The translations under genes and the position numbers were made by a program. Positions 42,785 to 52,297 of a DNA stretch of 64,000 nucleotides are shown in pieces (within the stretch, counting starts at the first letter, position 1; each line of letters begins with the position of its first letter). The notes beneath the pieces were generated by a model. The model did not search any database and was not told the DNA's origin. It saw only the letters and a program-made list of their open reading frames with translations. This DNA is from UBA3495 sp964629875 (GTDB taxonomy: Bacteria > Chloroflexota > Dehalococcoidia > Lucifugimonadales > UBA3495): assembly GCA_964629875.1 (NCBI GenBank), contig CAZVRK010000009.1:1-64000 (forward strand). Reading direction: 5' to 3'.

Positions 42785-43810
42785 TTATATGATCTCTGAA
42801 TCTTCGGGGGCATATTCGAGGACGGGTGTATCTGGAAGTTGATTGCCCCCCTTTAGACTTGATATCCGGCTTAACGATCTATCCATGGCTCGCTTCCGAG
42901 TCGTTGCAAGATTTTGATATGCTGATTGAGCAGCATCTATTTTTTTCCCCACATCCTCAAGTTTATCGATGAATAATGTCCATTGCTGGGTAAAGCGGGT
43001 TAATTCTGTGATTATTTGATCCGAAGTCTCGTTGATAGCGAAATTTTCTACCGCTTGTCTAATGACCACAAGGATCGCGAATAATGTTGTAGGAGAACAA
43101 AGGATCACATGTTTTTCCATTGCATCGTCCATAATCCGTAAGTCATTTTCTTGGATGAACTGGAAAATTTGTTCGTTTGGTATGAATAACAAGACGCATC
43201 CGATCGTACTCATGTTAGGATCAATGTAATCACGAGTGGTGATTTCGTTGATCCGGTCACGTACGTCTCTTAAAAAGGCTTTTGAATGGCGAGATTTGTC
43301 GTCAGTAGTGGAGGAGTTGACGCACTTAAGGTAATTATCCAACGGGAATTTAACGTCCATGTTTAGTTTTAAATAATTGGGTAGCATGAATGTAAAATCA
43401 GGTCTTGAATTACTACCAGGCATTGATGTTTGTTTAACGTAGTTAACTCCCTCGGCAAACCCGATAGTTCGCAAAATATCTTCGGCCATCCTCTCACCCC
43501 ATTGGCCTCTTGCCCTGCTGTTAGCTAGAGCTTCGCGGAGAGCGTTAGTTGTAGAATTGAGAGCGGTAGTCTGTTCATTAGTGGCTTTTAGCTGGGTAGT
43601 GATTTGGCCGAATTGAGTGTTCCGGTCCTTCTCTAGACTTTGTATGAGACCGTAAACGCGATCCAGTTCTGTACGCATAATGTTAATCTCTTGAGTTAGA
43701 GATCCTTGTTGATTCGCTGCGGGTCTTCTAAGAAAGATTATTAAAACAAAGCCCGATATTGACGCGACTATTAGAGACAGAATAATTATGATGATGGATT
43801 CTGCACTCAT
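42785..43810 (-). CDS. rmuC: RmuC-family protein
   Basis: A 341-residue RmuC homologue. It starts with one membrane segment (about 4-25), continues as a coiled coil (about 40-95), and then has the nuclease-like core with RGQWGERMAEDILRTIGF, DFTFMLPNYLKLNMDVKFPLDNYLK and CSPTTLFAILVVIRQA, followed by another coiled coil. Bacterial RmuC limits recombination at inverted repeats and has been linked with phage defence nucleases. It is the last gene of the ilvD-malic enzyme-rmuC unit, 40 bases after the malic enzyme gene; the three have no obvious functional link. Confidence 0.88.
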   Translation of the reverse strand: MSAESIIIIILSLIVASISGFVLIIFLRRPAANQQGSLTQEINIMRTELDRVYGLIQSLEKDRNTQFGQITTQLKATNEQTTALNSTTNALREALANSRARGQWGERMAEDILRTIGFAEGVNYVKQTSMPGSNSRPDFTFMLPNYLKLNMDVKFPLDNYLKCVNSSTTDDKSRHSKAFLRDVRDRINEITTRDYIDPNMSTIGCVLLFIPNEQIFQFIQENDLRIMDDAMEKHVILCSPTTLFAILVVIRQAVENFAINETSDQIITELTRFTQQWTLFIDKLEDVGKKIDAAQSAYQNLATTRKRAMDRSLSRISSLKGGNQLPDTPVLEYAPEDSEII

Positions 43811-43850
43811 GCTAACTCCTGGTATCGGGCTTATTTATTTGTACGTAGGG

Positions 43851-44996
43851 TTAGGATGCGGATGCTGCCGACACTGCTTTGGCTACTGCTGGCACAACCA
43901 CGGGGTCTAGTGACCAAGGTATTATGCACTCTGGTGTTGGGTTTGGTATCAAGGCTGCCAAGGCTTCTGCTCCGGCGAGCTTCATCTTTGTATTAATTGC
44001 TGTTGCCCTTGCGTCTAATGCTCCTCTAAATACTCCTGGAAATACTAGGCTATTATTGATCTGGTTTGGAAAGTCACTTCTCCCTGTGCCGACGACAGCT
44101 GCTCCTGCTGCTGTTGCAAGGTCTGGCATGATTTCAGGTGTTGGGTTTGCCGCTGCTAACACGATGCTACCACTGGCCATGCTTCTAACCATATCTTGGT
44201 TAACGATATCACCTGCAGATAGGCCGATAAATATGTCTGCAGATTCCAATGCTTTGGCGAGGTCGCCTGCTATGTTGTCGGGATTAGTGATACTGAGCAT
44301 ATCCTGTTTAGTGCTATTTAAATCTGTTCTGGTCTTATCAATTATTCCCACGCTATCTATCAGTAATATGTTTGTAGCACCATAATCTAATAATAATTTC
44401 GCAGATGCTATTGATCCGGCTCCCGCTCCTGAGAACACTATCTTGACTTCACTTATTTTCTTGCCAACTACTTTCAGGGCATTTATGACTGAAGCAAGAA
44501 CAACTATTGCAGTTCCGTGCTGATCGTCATGAAATACTGGAATGCCTAAGTCCTGAAGTGCAGCTTCAATTTCGAAGCATCTAGGAGCTGCGATATCTTC
44601 TAGATTTACTCCTCCAAATGTGGGTGCTATATTTCGTACGGTTTCTATAATTGCCTTACTGTCTTGCGTAGCTAGGCAAATTGGAAAGGCATCGATATCT
44701 GCAAGGCCTTTAAATAATATACATTTTCCTTCCATAACTGCCATTGCAGCTTCCGGTCCAACATTCCCTAACCCTAAGACTGCAGAGCCATCGGTGACAA
44801 CAGCAACTTGGTTAGCTCGGTTAGTTAGAGCAAATGATTCAGATTTATCATTCGCGATAGCCATGCTCACGGAAGCAACTCCAGGTGTGTATGCAATAGA
44901 GAGATCTTCCATTGTCTCTACTCTCATTTTTGAAGCTATGCTAACCTTTCCTCGAGTTTCTCTGTGCCTTTTTATTGCTTCGCTACCGTAGTCCAT
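43851..44996 (-). CDS. malic enzyme (short form)
   Basis: Decarboxylates malate to pyruvate with reduction of NAD or NADP. The 381-residue length is that of the short bacterial malic enzymes without the phosphotransacetylase domain. Seen are GKVSIASKM, the catalytic Tyr region LSIAYTPGVA, the metal-binding DDQHGTAIV and the nucleotide-binding GAGAGSIASAKLLLDYGA, ending in WSLDPVVVPAVAKAV. It may link the citric acid cycle with pyruvate for branched-chain amino acid synthesis (ilvD is immediately upstream). Cofactor preference cannot be read with certainty. Confidence 0.93.
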   Translation of the reverse strand: MDYGSEAIKRHRETRGKVSIASKMRVETMEDLSIAYTPGVASVSMAIANDKSESFALTNRANQVAVVTDGSAVLGLGNVGPEAAMAVMEGKCILFKGLADIDAFPICLATQDSKAIIETVRNIAPTFGGVNLEDIAAPRCFEIEAALQDLGIPVFHDDQHGTAIVVLASVINALKVVGKKISEVKIVFSGAGAGSIASAKLLLDYGATNILLIDSVGIIDKTRTDLNSTKQDMLSITNPDNIAGDLAKALESADIFIGLSAGDIVNQDMVRSMASGSIVLAAANPTPEIMPDLATAAGAAVVGTGRSDFPNQINNSLVFPGVFRGALDARATAINTKMKLAGAEALAALIPNPTPECIIPWSLDPVVVPAVAKAVSAASAS

Positions 44997-45034
44997 CAGT
45001 GCTCCCTTCTATATCTATGATTATATGAGGTTAT

Positions 45035-46735
45035 TTATCGTGTAACAGCCCCTTCTGAGGCGGATGAAACGAGTTTCGCATATTTAGCGAATACTCCGCT
45101 AGTGTATTTGGGTGCTATTGGTTGCCAATTTTTGCGTCGGTCTGCCAATAGTTCTTCAGTAACTTTAACATCCAACTTTCGGCCAGGTATATCTAAGGTT
45201 ATGATATCGCCTTCTTCAACAAGGCCTATAGGACCTCCAGCAGCGGCTTCTGGTGCAACGTGTCCTACCATTGGTCCGTGGCTAGCTCCGGAGAATCGAC
45301 CATCTGTGATTAGAGCTACTGAGTCTCCTAGTCCTTGTCCAATTAATGCACCTGTGACGGCTAGCATTTCTCTCATCCCCGGTCCGCCCATTGGGCCTTC
45401 ATATCGGATAATTACTATATCCCCATCTTTAATTTTACCTTCTTGTATGGCCCGAAACGCTGGTTCTTCCTGGTTAAATACTCTAGCAGGACCTTCGTAA
45501 ATTTTTTCCTGATGCCCTGCGACTTTGATTACAGCTCCATCTGGGGCGAGGTTTCCATATAAAATGGCAAGTCCTCCAGTGGGACTTCTGGGATTATCGA
45601 CGTGGTAGATAATGTCTTGATCTTCGATTGTTTGCACGGACTGCAGGTTTTCCTCTAATGTCTTACCAGTGACTGTTATTGTGTCTCCGTGAAGTAGTCC
45701 TGCATTTAACAATCGGCGGCCTATCAACGCTACACCACCGTGTCTATCAAGATCGGCCATAACGTAATGACCTCCGGGTCGCATATCCGATATGTAGGGG
45801 GTATTTCGACTTATCCGATCAAAATCTTCTAGTTTTAAATCCACTTCGGCTTCTCTGGCTATAGCTATCAAATGTAACACTGCGTTAGTCGATCCGCCCA
45901 TGGCTACGACTGTTGTGATGGCGTTTTCAAAAGCCTGCCTAGTCATTATATCTCTAGGTCGGACATCTTCTTCCAAGAGGCGCATTAGAGTTATTCCTGC
46001 TTTTCTGGCTTCGTCTACCTTTCGGGGGTCAATAGCAGGGATGGAAGCATCTCCAGGGAGAGACATGCCCATCATCTCAATTGCGGTAGACATAGTGTTG
46101 GCTGTGAATAATCCTGCGCAGGAGCCTTCTGCCGGACAGGCTGAGCACTCAAGATCGTGCAAATCCTCGCGGCTCATATTGCCCTTGGCGTAAGCACCAA
46201 CTGCTTCAAAAACATCTTGGATGTTTACATCTTTACCCTGGAATTGGCCCGGCATCATTGTGCCACCGTAAACAAATATGGAAGGAACATTTAGCCTAGC
46301 TATGGCCATCATGCAGCCTGGCATATTCTTGTCGCATCCGGCTACTGTAACCAAACCGTCCATGCGTTCGCCGAATGTGACTACCTCAATAGAATCAGCG
46401 ATGACTTCGCGACTAACTAGAGAAGCTTTCATCCCTTCTGTGCCCATGGATATTCCATCACTTACCGTGATGGTACCGAATTCAAACGGCGTACCGTCTC
46501 CTTGTCGTATACCCTCTTTTGCTGCTAATGCAAAACGGTCGAGATGAACATTACACGGGGTGACATCACTGGCGAGGTTGGCAATAGCGACGAATGGTTT
46601 ATCTAAATCTTCGTGCGTTAACCCCATGGACAAAAGCATTGCCCGCGCTGGAGCTCGTTCTGCGCCTTCGGTTATATCTTTGCTGCGGTGCTTCATTCTG
46701 AGGTTAGTGGTTCTGTCTCTGCTGATGCTAGCCAA
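45035..46735 (-). CDS. ilvD: dihydroxy-acid dehydratase
   Basis: Iron-sulfur enzyme that dehydrates 2,3-dihydroxy-isovalerate and -methylvalerate in valine, isoleucine and pantothenate synthesis. In the 566-residue protein, Fe-S cysteines are in VTPCNVHLD, VAGCDKNMPGC and CSACPAEGSCAGLFTANTM, and the C-terminal TDGRFSGASHGPMVGHV is intact. The start is a TTG with AGGAGG seven bases upstream; an internal ATG 13 codons later has no such site. A good minus-strand promoter lies 60-90 bases upstream. Other ilv genes are not in the window, unless the TPP enzyme at 59.3 kb is related. Confidence 0.96.
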   Translation of the reverse strand: MASISRDRTTNLRMKHRSKDITEGAERAPARAMLLSMGLTHEDLDKPFVAIANLASDVTPCNVHLDRFALAAKEGIRQGDGTPFEFGTITVSDGISMGTEGMKASLVSREVIADSIEVVTFGERMDGLVTVAGCDKNMPGCMMAIARLNVPSIFVYGGTMMPGQFQGKDVNIQDVFEAVGAYAKGNMSREDLHDLECSACPAEGSCAGLFTANTMSTAIEMMGMSLPGDASIPAIDPRKVDEARKAGITLMRLLEEDVRPRDIMTRQAFENAITTVVAMGGSTNAVLHLIAIAREAEVDLKLEDFDRISRNTPYISDMRPGGHYVMADLDRHGGVALIGRRLLNAGLLHGDTITVTGKTLEENLQSVQTIEDQDIIYHVDNPRSPTGGLAILYGNLAPDGAVIKVAGHQEKIYEGPARVFNQEEPAFRAIQEGKIKDGDIVIIRYEGPMGGPGMREMLAVTGALIGQGLGDSVALITDGRFSGASHGPMVGHVAPEAAAGGPIGLVEEGDIITLDIPGRKLDVKVTEELLADRRKNWQPIAPKYTSGVFAKYAKLVSSASEGAVTR

Positions 46736-46793
46736 GATCAGTCCTCCTAATTTTTATAGCTAAACTTGTACAATATCGTTCAAATTACAGGTC

Positions 46794-46822
46794 ATTATAG
46801 CCCTGAGTCATTAGTGCTACAA
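46794..46822 (-). promoter_or_regulatory. promoter of ilvD unit
   Basis: On the minus strand: -35 TTGTAG (46817-46822), 17-base spacer, perfect -10 TATAAT (46794-46799). Transcription would start near 46787, leaving a leader of about 50 bases before the TTG start codon. Confidence 0.7.
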
Positions 46823-46928
46823 GAATGGCGTGTAGTTAGCCCGTTAAATTTCTAATAAAGGGCTTGCACCAATTACTCATTTCTTGTAACCTTTCCCGGT
46901 TAAATATAGAAGAGGAGGAAGGGAACTA

Positions 46929-47399
46929 ATGATTAACCCTATCCGATGGTTTCAGGTAGAAAAAGTAGAGGCACACTGCGATATTCCTTGTGGAATATAT
47001 GATCCGATAACTGCAAAAATGGCGGCTCAGACTGTCCAAAAGATGGTACTACGTATCCAGGCTCTTGAACCTGCAGGTTCCGATTCAGCGTCAATAGCTG
47101 CACATGCTAACACCTTATCACGATATGTTGCGGCAAAAGAGGAACATGCTGAGGTTTGCAAGCATGAACTGAGAGTTTTGTGGGCTGACTATTTCCGACC
47201 AGAACATATAGAAGCTCATCCTGACCTGCACACTAAAGTTTGGAACGCTGAAAAACTGGCAGGAAGGAACAAGCAAACAGTTGACATGGCGGCCGCTGAA
47301 GAATTGGTGTCAGTGGTTGACGAAATAGCAACAATTTTCTGGGCGACCAAGAACGTAGAGTACAGTGATCCTAATGCAGCAGCACGGTACGGCGCTTAA
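46929..47399 (+). CDS. sodN: nickel superoxide dismutase
   Basis: Converts superoxide to oxygen and hydrogen peroxide. The nickel hook HCDIPCGIYDP begins at His16; after removal of 15 residues (MINPIRWFQVEKVEA) the His would become the amino-terminal ligand together with two Cys. The rest is a four-helix bundle with DMAAAEELVSVVDEIATIFWATK. The mature chain of about 141 residues is longer than the 117 of Streptomyces. The cleavage protease (SodX) is usually next to sodN, but neither neighbour looks like it. The ATG has GAGGAGG upstream. A long terminator follows. Confidence 0.95.
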   Translation: MINPIRWFQVEKVEAHCDIPCGIYDPITAKMAAQTVQKMVLRIQALEPAGSDSASIAAHANTLSRYVAAKEEHAEVCKHELRVLWADYFRPEHIEAHPDLHTKVWNAEKLAGRNKQTVDMAAAEELVSVVDEIATIFWATKNVEYSDPNAAARYGA

Positions 47400-47418
47400 G
47401 CCCATACCTGGTTGATTT

Positions 47419-47454
47419 AAAAAGAACTGGCCTTTTAAAAGGCCAGTTCTTTTT
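47419..47454. terminator. bidirectional intrinsic terminator
   Basis: A perfect 36-base palindrome: AAAAAGAACTGGCCTTTT followed by its exact complement. It ends in T-runs on either strand and separates convergent sodN and hemL, so both transcripts likely end here. Confidence 0.92.
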
Positions 47455-47464
47455 TGTTGTAAAG

Positions 47465-48751
47465 TTATGATATAGCTTTCATAGCGTCTTCAGCGATATT
47501 GAGCGTATTATCTATATCTGCTTCAGTATGAGCAGTTGATACAAAAGCAGCTTCAAATTGAGATGGAGCAATGTAGACGCCTCGTTCTAGTAAAGCATGG
47601 AAGTATTTTCCATACTGCCCTGTATTTGACGACTCAACTTGAGTTAGAGTATTCACGGGACCTTTGTTAAAGAAACCTGTGAACATAGAATTTACTCTGT
47701 TTATGTGGCAATCTAAGCCAACCCTTTGGGCGATATCAGATAGTCCATCGGTTAATCTCAGGGCTAATGAATCTATTTGTTTGTATTTTTGCGGGTCCTG
47801 TAGTTCACGTAACGTTGTTATTCCAGCCACAACAGCCAGCGGATTTCCCGAAAGAGTTCCTGCTTGATACATGGGTCCTAGTGGAGCAACTTGCTCCATT
47901 ATTTCACGTCTGCCACTATACGCTCCGACAGGTAATCCTCCGCCTATAATTTTGCCTAGACAGGTGATATCAGGGGTTATGCTATAAAGATTTTGAGCGC
48001 CTCCGTAGGCTACTCGAAATCCGGTTATTACTTCATCAAATATCAGTAGTGACCCATTAGCTGTAGTTATGTCGCGTAAGCCGGACAAAAATCCGTCTTT
48101 GGGGGCGACTACTCCCATGTTTCCAGCCACGGGTTCTACTATCACGCCTGCTATCTCGTTTGGATATTGATCATATAATCTTGAGACCGATTCTAGGTCA
48201 TTATAGTCAGCTAATAATGTTTCTTGTGCATAAGACGCAGGGACTCCTGCACTGGTAGGTATACCATGAGTCATAGCTCCAGACCCTGCCTTGACTAACA
48301 AGCCGTCCGAGTGGCCGTGATAACATCCTGAAAACTTAATTAATTTATCTTTTTTAGTATATGCACGGGCGAGTCTGATAGCACTCATGCATGCTTCGGT
48401 GCCAGAGCTGACTAGCCTAACACTATCTACTGATGGGAGGGCGTCGCATATTAGCTTGGCTAACTCGATCTCCAATGTTGTAGGAGCGCCAAAACTCGTC
48501 CCTCGTTCGGCGGTTTCTTTCAGTGCTTCTACGACAGCGTCAGGGGCGTGTCCCAGAACTAGAGGCCCCCAGGAACATACGTAATCGATATATTCATTGT
48601 CGTCTATGTCCCAGATGCGGCTACCTTTTCCGGATGTTATGAATCTAGGAGTTCCCTCTACGGCTCCGAATGACCGAACTGGGCTATTGACTCCCCCCGG
48701 GATATACTTTTGTGACTCTAGGAAAAATTGTTCTGACTTGGTATTGCCCAT
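47465..48751 (-). CDS. hemL: glutamate-1-semialdehyde 2,1-aminomutase
   Basis: Makes 5-aminolevulinate from glutamate-1-semialdehyde, the second step of the C5 route that starts with HemA. The 428-residue PLP enzyme has YIPGGVNSPVRSF at the start, SGTEACMSAIRLAR, LIFDEVITGFRVAYGGAQ with the cofactor Asp, and the Schiff-base Lys in GKIIGGGLPVGAYSG. It is the last gene of the tetrapyrrole operon, 94 bases after hemB. Placing hemL at the opposite end from hemA does not break the unit. Confidence 0.97.
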   Translation of the reverse strand: MGNTKSEQFFLESQKYIPGGVNSPVRSFGAVEGTPRFITSGKGSRIWDIDDNEYIDYVCSWGPLVLGHAPDAVVEALKETAERGTSFGAPTTLEIELAKLICDALPSVDSVRLVSSGTEACMSAIRLARAYTKKDKLIKFSGCYHGHSDGLLVKAGSGAMTHGIPTSAGVPASYAQETLLADYNDLESVSRLYDQYPNEIAGVIVEPVAGNMGVVAPKDGFLSGLRDITTANGSLLIFDEVITGFRVAYGGAQNLYSITPDITCLGKIIGGGLPVGAYSGRREIMEQVAPLGPMYQAGTLSGNPLAVVAGITTLRELQDPQKYKQIDSLALRLTDGLSDIAQRVGLDCHINRVNSMFTGFFNKGPVNTLTQVESSNTGQYGKYFHALLERGVYIAPSQFEAAFVSTAHTEADIDNTLNIAEDAMKAIS

Positions 48752-48845
48752 TAATGTGCCCGTACTTTCTCGGCTGTTATATACGCCAATTTCTTGAGTA
48801 GTTTTGGTTTGATACTTGTGTCTGACGGTCCTATATTTGGAATAG

Positions 48846-49826
48846 TTATTCTTCTTTCAACCACTTAGCGACTTCCTTCGCGTGGTAGCTTATGATAATG
48901 TCGGCGCCTGCCCTCTGTATAGCCGTTAGCAGTTCCATTGTTATCGGTTTTTCGTCCACCCAGCCCATTTGCGAGGCAGCTTTGACCAGTGAATATTCGC
49001 CACTGACATTGTAAGCAGCCAATGGTAGATCAAACCGATCGCGTGCCTGGCGTATTACATCTAAGTAAGCCAAAGCGGGTTTAACCATTATTACATCCGC
49101 GCCTTCTGATATATCTGTCTCAATTTCTCGCATCGCCATTCTAGCGTTTGCTGGGTCCATTTGGTATGTACGACGATCACCAAATTGAGGGGTTGAATCT
49201 GCGGCAACCCTGAACGGTCCGTAGAATGATGAGGCGTATTTCGCAGCATATCCCATTATGGGACTGTTGGTATAACCGGATGCGTCCAATGTTTCACGTA
49301 TTGCTCTCACTTGCCCGTCCATCATCGCTGATGGTGCTACCATGTCCGCTCCAGCTTGTATCTGAGCTAGTCCAGTCTTTCCTAATAAGTCTAATGTCTG
49401 GTCGTTGTCTACATGACTGTCGTTTATTACCCCACAGTGCCCATGATCAGTATATTCGCACAAGCACACATCACCGATTACCATTAGCTCTGGTGTGGCC
49501 TTCTTTATTATTCTAATAGCTTCTTGGATTATCCCTTCAGGGTCGTAAGCTTCGGTCCCGAGTGGGTCTTTATCGGCAGGTAATCCGAACAATAGAACTG
49601 CGGGTATTCCGAGGTCATAGATTTCTTGTACTTCCTCAGCTAATAGATCTAGGGAAATATGGTAACATCCTGGCATCGGGTCAATTACTTCTTTAATTCC
49701 AGAGCCATGCCTAATAAACATAGGGTAGACAAATGATGAGGTAGTCAGACGGGTTTCCCTCACCAGGGATCGGATAGAGGGTTGTTCTCGAAGACGTCTA
49801 AGTCGTGTGTCTGGAAACTCGGACAT
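48846..49826 (-). CDS. hemB: delta-aminolevulinic acid dehydratase (porphobilinogen synthase)
   Basis: Joins two 5-aminolevulinates to porphobilinogen. The 326-residue TIM barrel has two catalytic lysines, in MGYAAKYASSFYGPFR and VIMVKPALAYLD. The metal region is VCLCEYTDHGHCGVI: three Cys are present, so a zinc-type active site rather than the Mg-type Asp-rich form. The ATG follows GGAG; the stop of the upstream cobA-hemD gene is only three bases away. It lies in the middle of the tetrapyrrole operon. Confidence 0.97.
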   Translation of the reverse strand: MSEFPDTRLRRLREQPSIRSLVRETRLTTSSFVYPMFIRHGSGIKEVIDPMPGCYHISLDLLAEEVQEIYDLGIPAVLLFGLPADKDPLGTEAYDPEGIIQEAIRIIKKATPELMVIGDVCLCEYTDHGHCGVINDSHVDNDQTLDLLGKTGLAQIQAGADMVAPSAMMDGQVRAIRETLDASGYTNSPIMGYAAKYASSFYGPFRVAADSTPQFGDRRTYQMDPANARMAMREIETDISEGADVIMVKPALAYLDVIRQARDRFDLPLAAYNVSGEYSLVKAASQMGWVDEKPITMELLTAIQRAGADIIISYHAKEVAKWLKEE

Positions 49827-49829
49827 AAT

Positions 49830-51344
49830 TTAGGTCTCCTTCGCGCTAAAGTACTCTATGATGCTATCGACCAAACCACTGACCGTATGTGTTGAGGCTA
49901 TTAGTTCTATTTCCAATCCTAAATCAACTGCCGTCTTGGCCGTGATTGGACCAATACAAGCTATTGGGGCTGTTTTTAAGTATTGCTTATCGTTGCTCAA
50001 TATGTCTAGCAGGTTTTCAACTGTTGACGAGCTCGTAAATGTGATTAAGTCCAAGCCAGCTTGAATTGCTTTTTTTGCCGCATCTTCTATATTATTCGGC
50101 CTTGAAGTATTGTATATAGGAATCTTAAGCGTGGTAGCCCCCAGCTCAGTCAATCCTTTTTCCAGAACATCTCGACCAATGTTAGAACTAGGTAGTAGGA
50201 CTCTTTGGTTCTCCCAGTTCTTAGTCGACAATTCTGTAAGAACCTCCTCGGAAACTGACCTCTGGGGCACAAAATCAGCAGTAATACCGTGTTTATCGAG
50301 TGCTTCTGTGGTAGCAGGACCTATGGCCCCGATGGTAATACCTGAAAGATTACGGGAATCCTTCCCGAGGTTAGTTAATCTGCTGAAGAATATATCTACT
50401 GCATTAGCACTTGAGAATATGATCCAGTCATATTCTAGTTTGATCAATAGTGAGTCGACGGGGGAATAGTCGTCCAGTTCGTTTATCTCTATAGACGGTA
50501 TCTCGATTGTATCCGCACCGAGGTCTTCTAGGCTTTTTATTAAGGTTGACGACTGCGCTCTAGATCTAGTCACTAATATTTTTTTCCCGAATAGAGGTTT
50601 GTTGTCAAACCACTGTAAGGATTCTCGTAGGTTTACTACTTCTCCTACTATTGCGATAACTGGAGGTTTCAAGTTTGATTTAAGTCCGATCTCTACAATA
50701 TTCTTTAGGTTGCCTGTTACAGTTACTTGCTTATTCCAGGTGCCCCATTGTATTAATGCCACTGGGGTTTCCGGGTCCATCCCATTTTGGACTAAAGTGT
50801 CCATGATGCTTGGTAATGCTGACCATCCCATTAAAATAGCTAACGTGCCGCCTGTTTTAGCTAGAATGTCCCATGGTATGACAGATTCTGGTTTTGAGGG
50901 GTCCTCGCTGCCGCTAACCACTGTGAAACACGTTGCGATTTTTCTCTGTGTGATGGGTATACCTGAATATGCCGCCGCGGCGATAGGAGAGGTTATTCCG
51001 GGTATGATTTCAAAAGGGATTGAGTGTTCTTTTAACACTAATGCCTCTTCGCCGCCGCGACCAAAAACAAAAGGATCCCCTCCCTTTAATCTACAAACAA
51101 TTTTCCCTTCGTTGGCTTTTACGACTAGCAGATTGTTGATCTCTTCTTGGGTTAAGGCCTGTCGACCACGTTCTTTACCAACAAATATGTGCTCGGAATC
51201 TGATTTAGATACGCTAAGCAGATGCGTATCTAATAATCGATCGTAAACTAATACATCTGATTGGCGTAGGCATTCTAAGCCCTTTACTGTTATCAGGCCA
51301 GGATCACCAGGTCCCGCCCCCACTAAAAATACTTTACCTGCCAC
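49830..51344 (-). CDS. cobA-hemD: fused uroporphyrinogen-III C-methyltransferase / uroporphyrinogen-III synthase
   Basis: A 504-residue fusion. Residues 1 to about 240 are SUMT (CobA): VGAGPGDPGLITVKG, CRLKGGDPFVFGRGGEE and PGITSPIAAAAYSGIPITQR bind S-adenosylmethionine and methylate uroporphyrinogen III to precorrin-2. Residues from about 250 to 504 are HemD, which closes the ring of hydroxymethylbilane with inversion of ring D: LVTRSRAQ, DWIIFSSANAV and DLITFTSSSTVENLLD are typical. This fusion is known from clostridia and others; it directs uroporphyrinogen to siroheme. Start: GTG behind GGAG. Confidence 0.93.
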   Translation of the reverse strand: MAGKVFLVGAGPGDPGLITVKGLECLRQSDVLVYDRLLDTHLLSVSKSDSEHIFVGKERGRQALTQEEINNLLVVKANEGKIVCRLKGGDPFVFGRGGEEALVLKEHSIPFEIIPGITSPIAAAAYSGIPITQRKIATCFTVVSGSEDPSKPESVIPWDILAKTGGTLAILMGWSALPSIMDTLVQNGMDPETPVALIQWGTWNKQVTVTGNLKNIVEIGLKSNLKPPVIAIVGEVVNLRESLQWFDNKPLFGKKILVTRSRAQSSTLIKSLEDLGADTIEIPSIEINELDDYSPVDSLLIKLEYDWIIFSSANAVDIFFSRLTNLGKDSRNLSGITIGAIGPATTEALDKHGITADFVPQRSVSEEVLTELSTKNWENQRVLLPSSNIGRDVLEKGLTELGATTLKIPIYNTSRPNNIEDAAKKAIQAGLDLITFTSSSTVENLLDILSNDKQYLKTAPIACIGPITAKTAVDLGLEIELIASTHTVSGLVDSIIEYFSAKET

Positions 51345-51376
51345 AATACTCCATTAGAAATTTGCATATATGAGGG

Positions 51377-52297
51377 TTACTCATACTTTAGCAGATTTTC
51401 AGCACCGGCAGCGATCAGCTGGGTGTGAACGCTGTCTGCAATAGTCTGCTCTTCGTAGAGTTGACCACTTGCAGAATGATTATAAGTGGTTATGCCATCT
51501 TCAGACCCTAGGAAAGCTCTTAAAGTTAGGTTATTTCCTGATATTGTAGCGTGTGCCCCCAAAGGTGTTTGGCATCCGCCACCTAAATTGCTGAGGAAGA
51601 GTCGCTCTGCAGTAATAGCTGTTCGAGTCTGTGTATGGTCTATTGATGTTAGGCATTCTGTAATGTATGAGTGTTCTGTCCGCGTTTCTATAGCTATAAC
51701 ACCTTGGCCAGGTGGCGGAACGAACTGATCTACGGGAAGAAATTCTGTTATGCGATGTGTTAAGTTTAGTCTAATCAGGCCGGCTGCTGCTAGTATAGCT
51801 CCATTACACTCTAATCCAGACGATTTATTTAATCTCGTCTCAATATTGCCACGAAGTGGAATAATGTTTAGATGTGGATAAGCGCTAGAGATCTGAGATT
51901 TTCTCCTAGGGCTGCTGGTTCCAATTATGAATCCATGAGGTAGGTCATTTAAAGGCACCCCAAGTGTGTTCACTTGTATATCCCGAGGGTCTTCTCGCTC
52001 GAGTACAGCGCTAATTTCTAGTCCTTCTGGGATTTCCGTAGGAAGATCTTTAAGGCTGTGGACTGCCATATCTATATTACCTTCTAGCAGCTGCCTTTCG
52101 ATTTCCTTGACGAAAATCCCGAGACCCATAGTTTGTAGGGATCCCGTAGAGTTGATATCTCCAGAAGTTCTGACCTGCACAATTTCGTAGTCGTACTCAG
52201 GGTGATACTCTTGGAGTTTCCGCAATACCAAATTGGTTTGCAATAACGCAAGGGCACTGCCACGCGTTCCTATCTTTATGGGCTTATTTTGTACCAC
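51377..52297 (-). CDS. hemC: hydroxymethylbilane synthase (porphobilinogen deaminase)
   Basis: Polymerises four porphobilinogens on a dipyrromethane cofactor. The N-terminal IGTRGSALALLQTN, the central GTSSPRRKSQ and the cofactor-holding Cys in LGGGCQTPLGAHA are clear. About 306 residues if translation starts at the GTG at 52297, 14 bases inside the end of hemA; a TTG at 52318 is an alternative. GGAGG lies upstream of both. The gene belongs to the operon with hemA upstream and cobA-hemD 32 bases downstream. Confidence 0.95.
   Translation of the reverse strand: MVQNKPIKIGTRGSALALLQTNLVLRKLQEYHPEYDYEIVQVRTSGDINSTGSLQTMGLGIFVKEIERQLLEGNIDMAVHSLKDLPTEIPEGLEISAVLEREDPRDIQVNTLGVPLNDLPHGFIIGTSSPRRKSQISSAYPHLNIIPLRGNIETRLNKSSGLECNGAILAAAGLIRLNLTHRITEFLPVDQFVPPPGQGVIAIETRTEHSYITECLTSIDHTQTRTAITAERLFLSNLGGGCQTPLGAHATISGNNLTLRAFLGSEDGITTYNHSASGQLYEEQTIADSVHTQLIAAGAENLLKYE

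Noticed and set aside
46838..46865. AGCCC...GGGCT inverted repeat before sodN as nickel-responsive operator
   Set aside because: Only five bases pair on each side around a long AT-rich spacer, too weak to call a specific site.
50599..51246. Long plus-strand open frame opposite cobA-hemD
   Set aside because: It mirrors the coding frame of a well-supported enzyme, has no ribosome site and no recognisable protein features.
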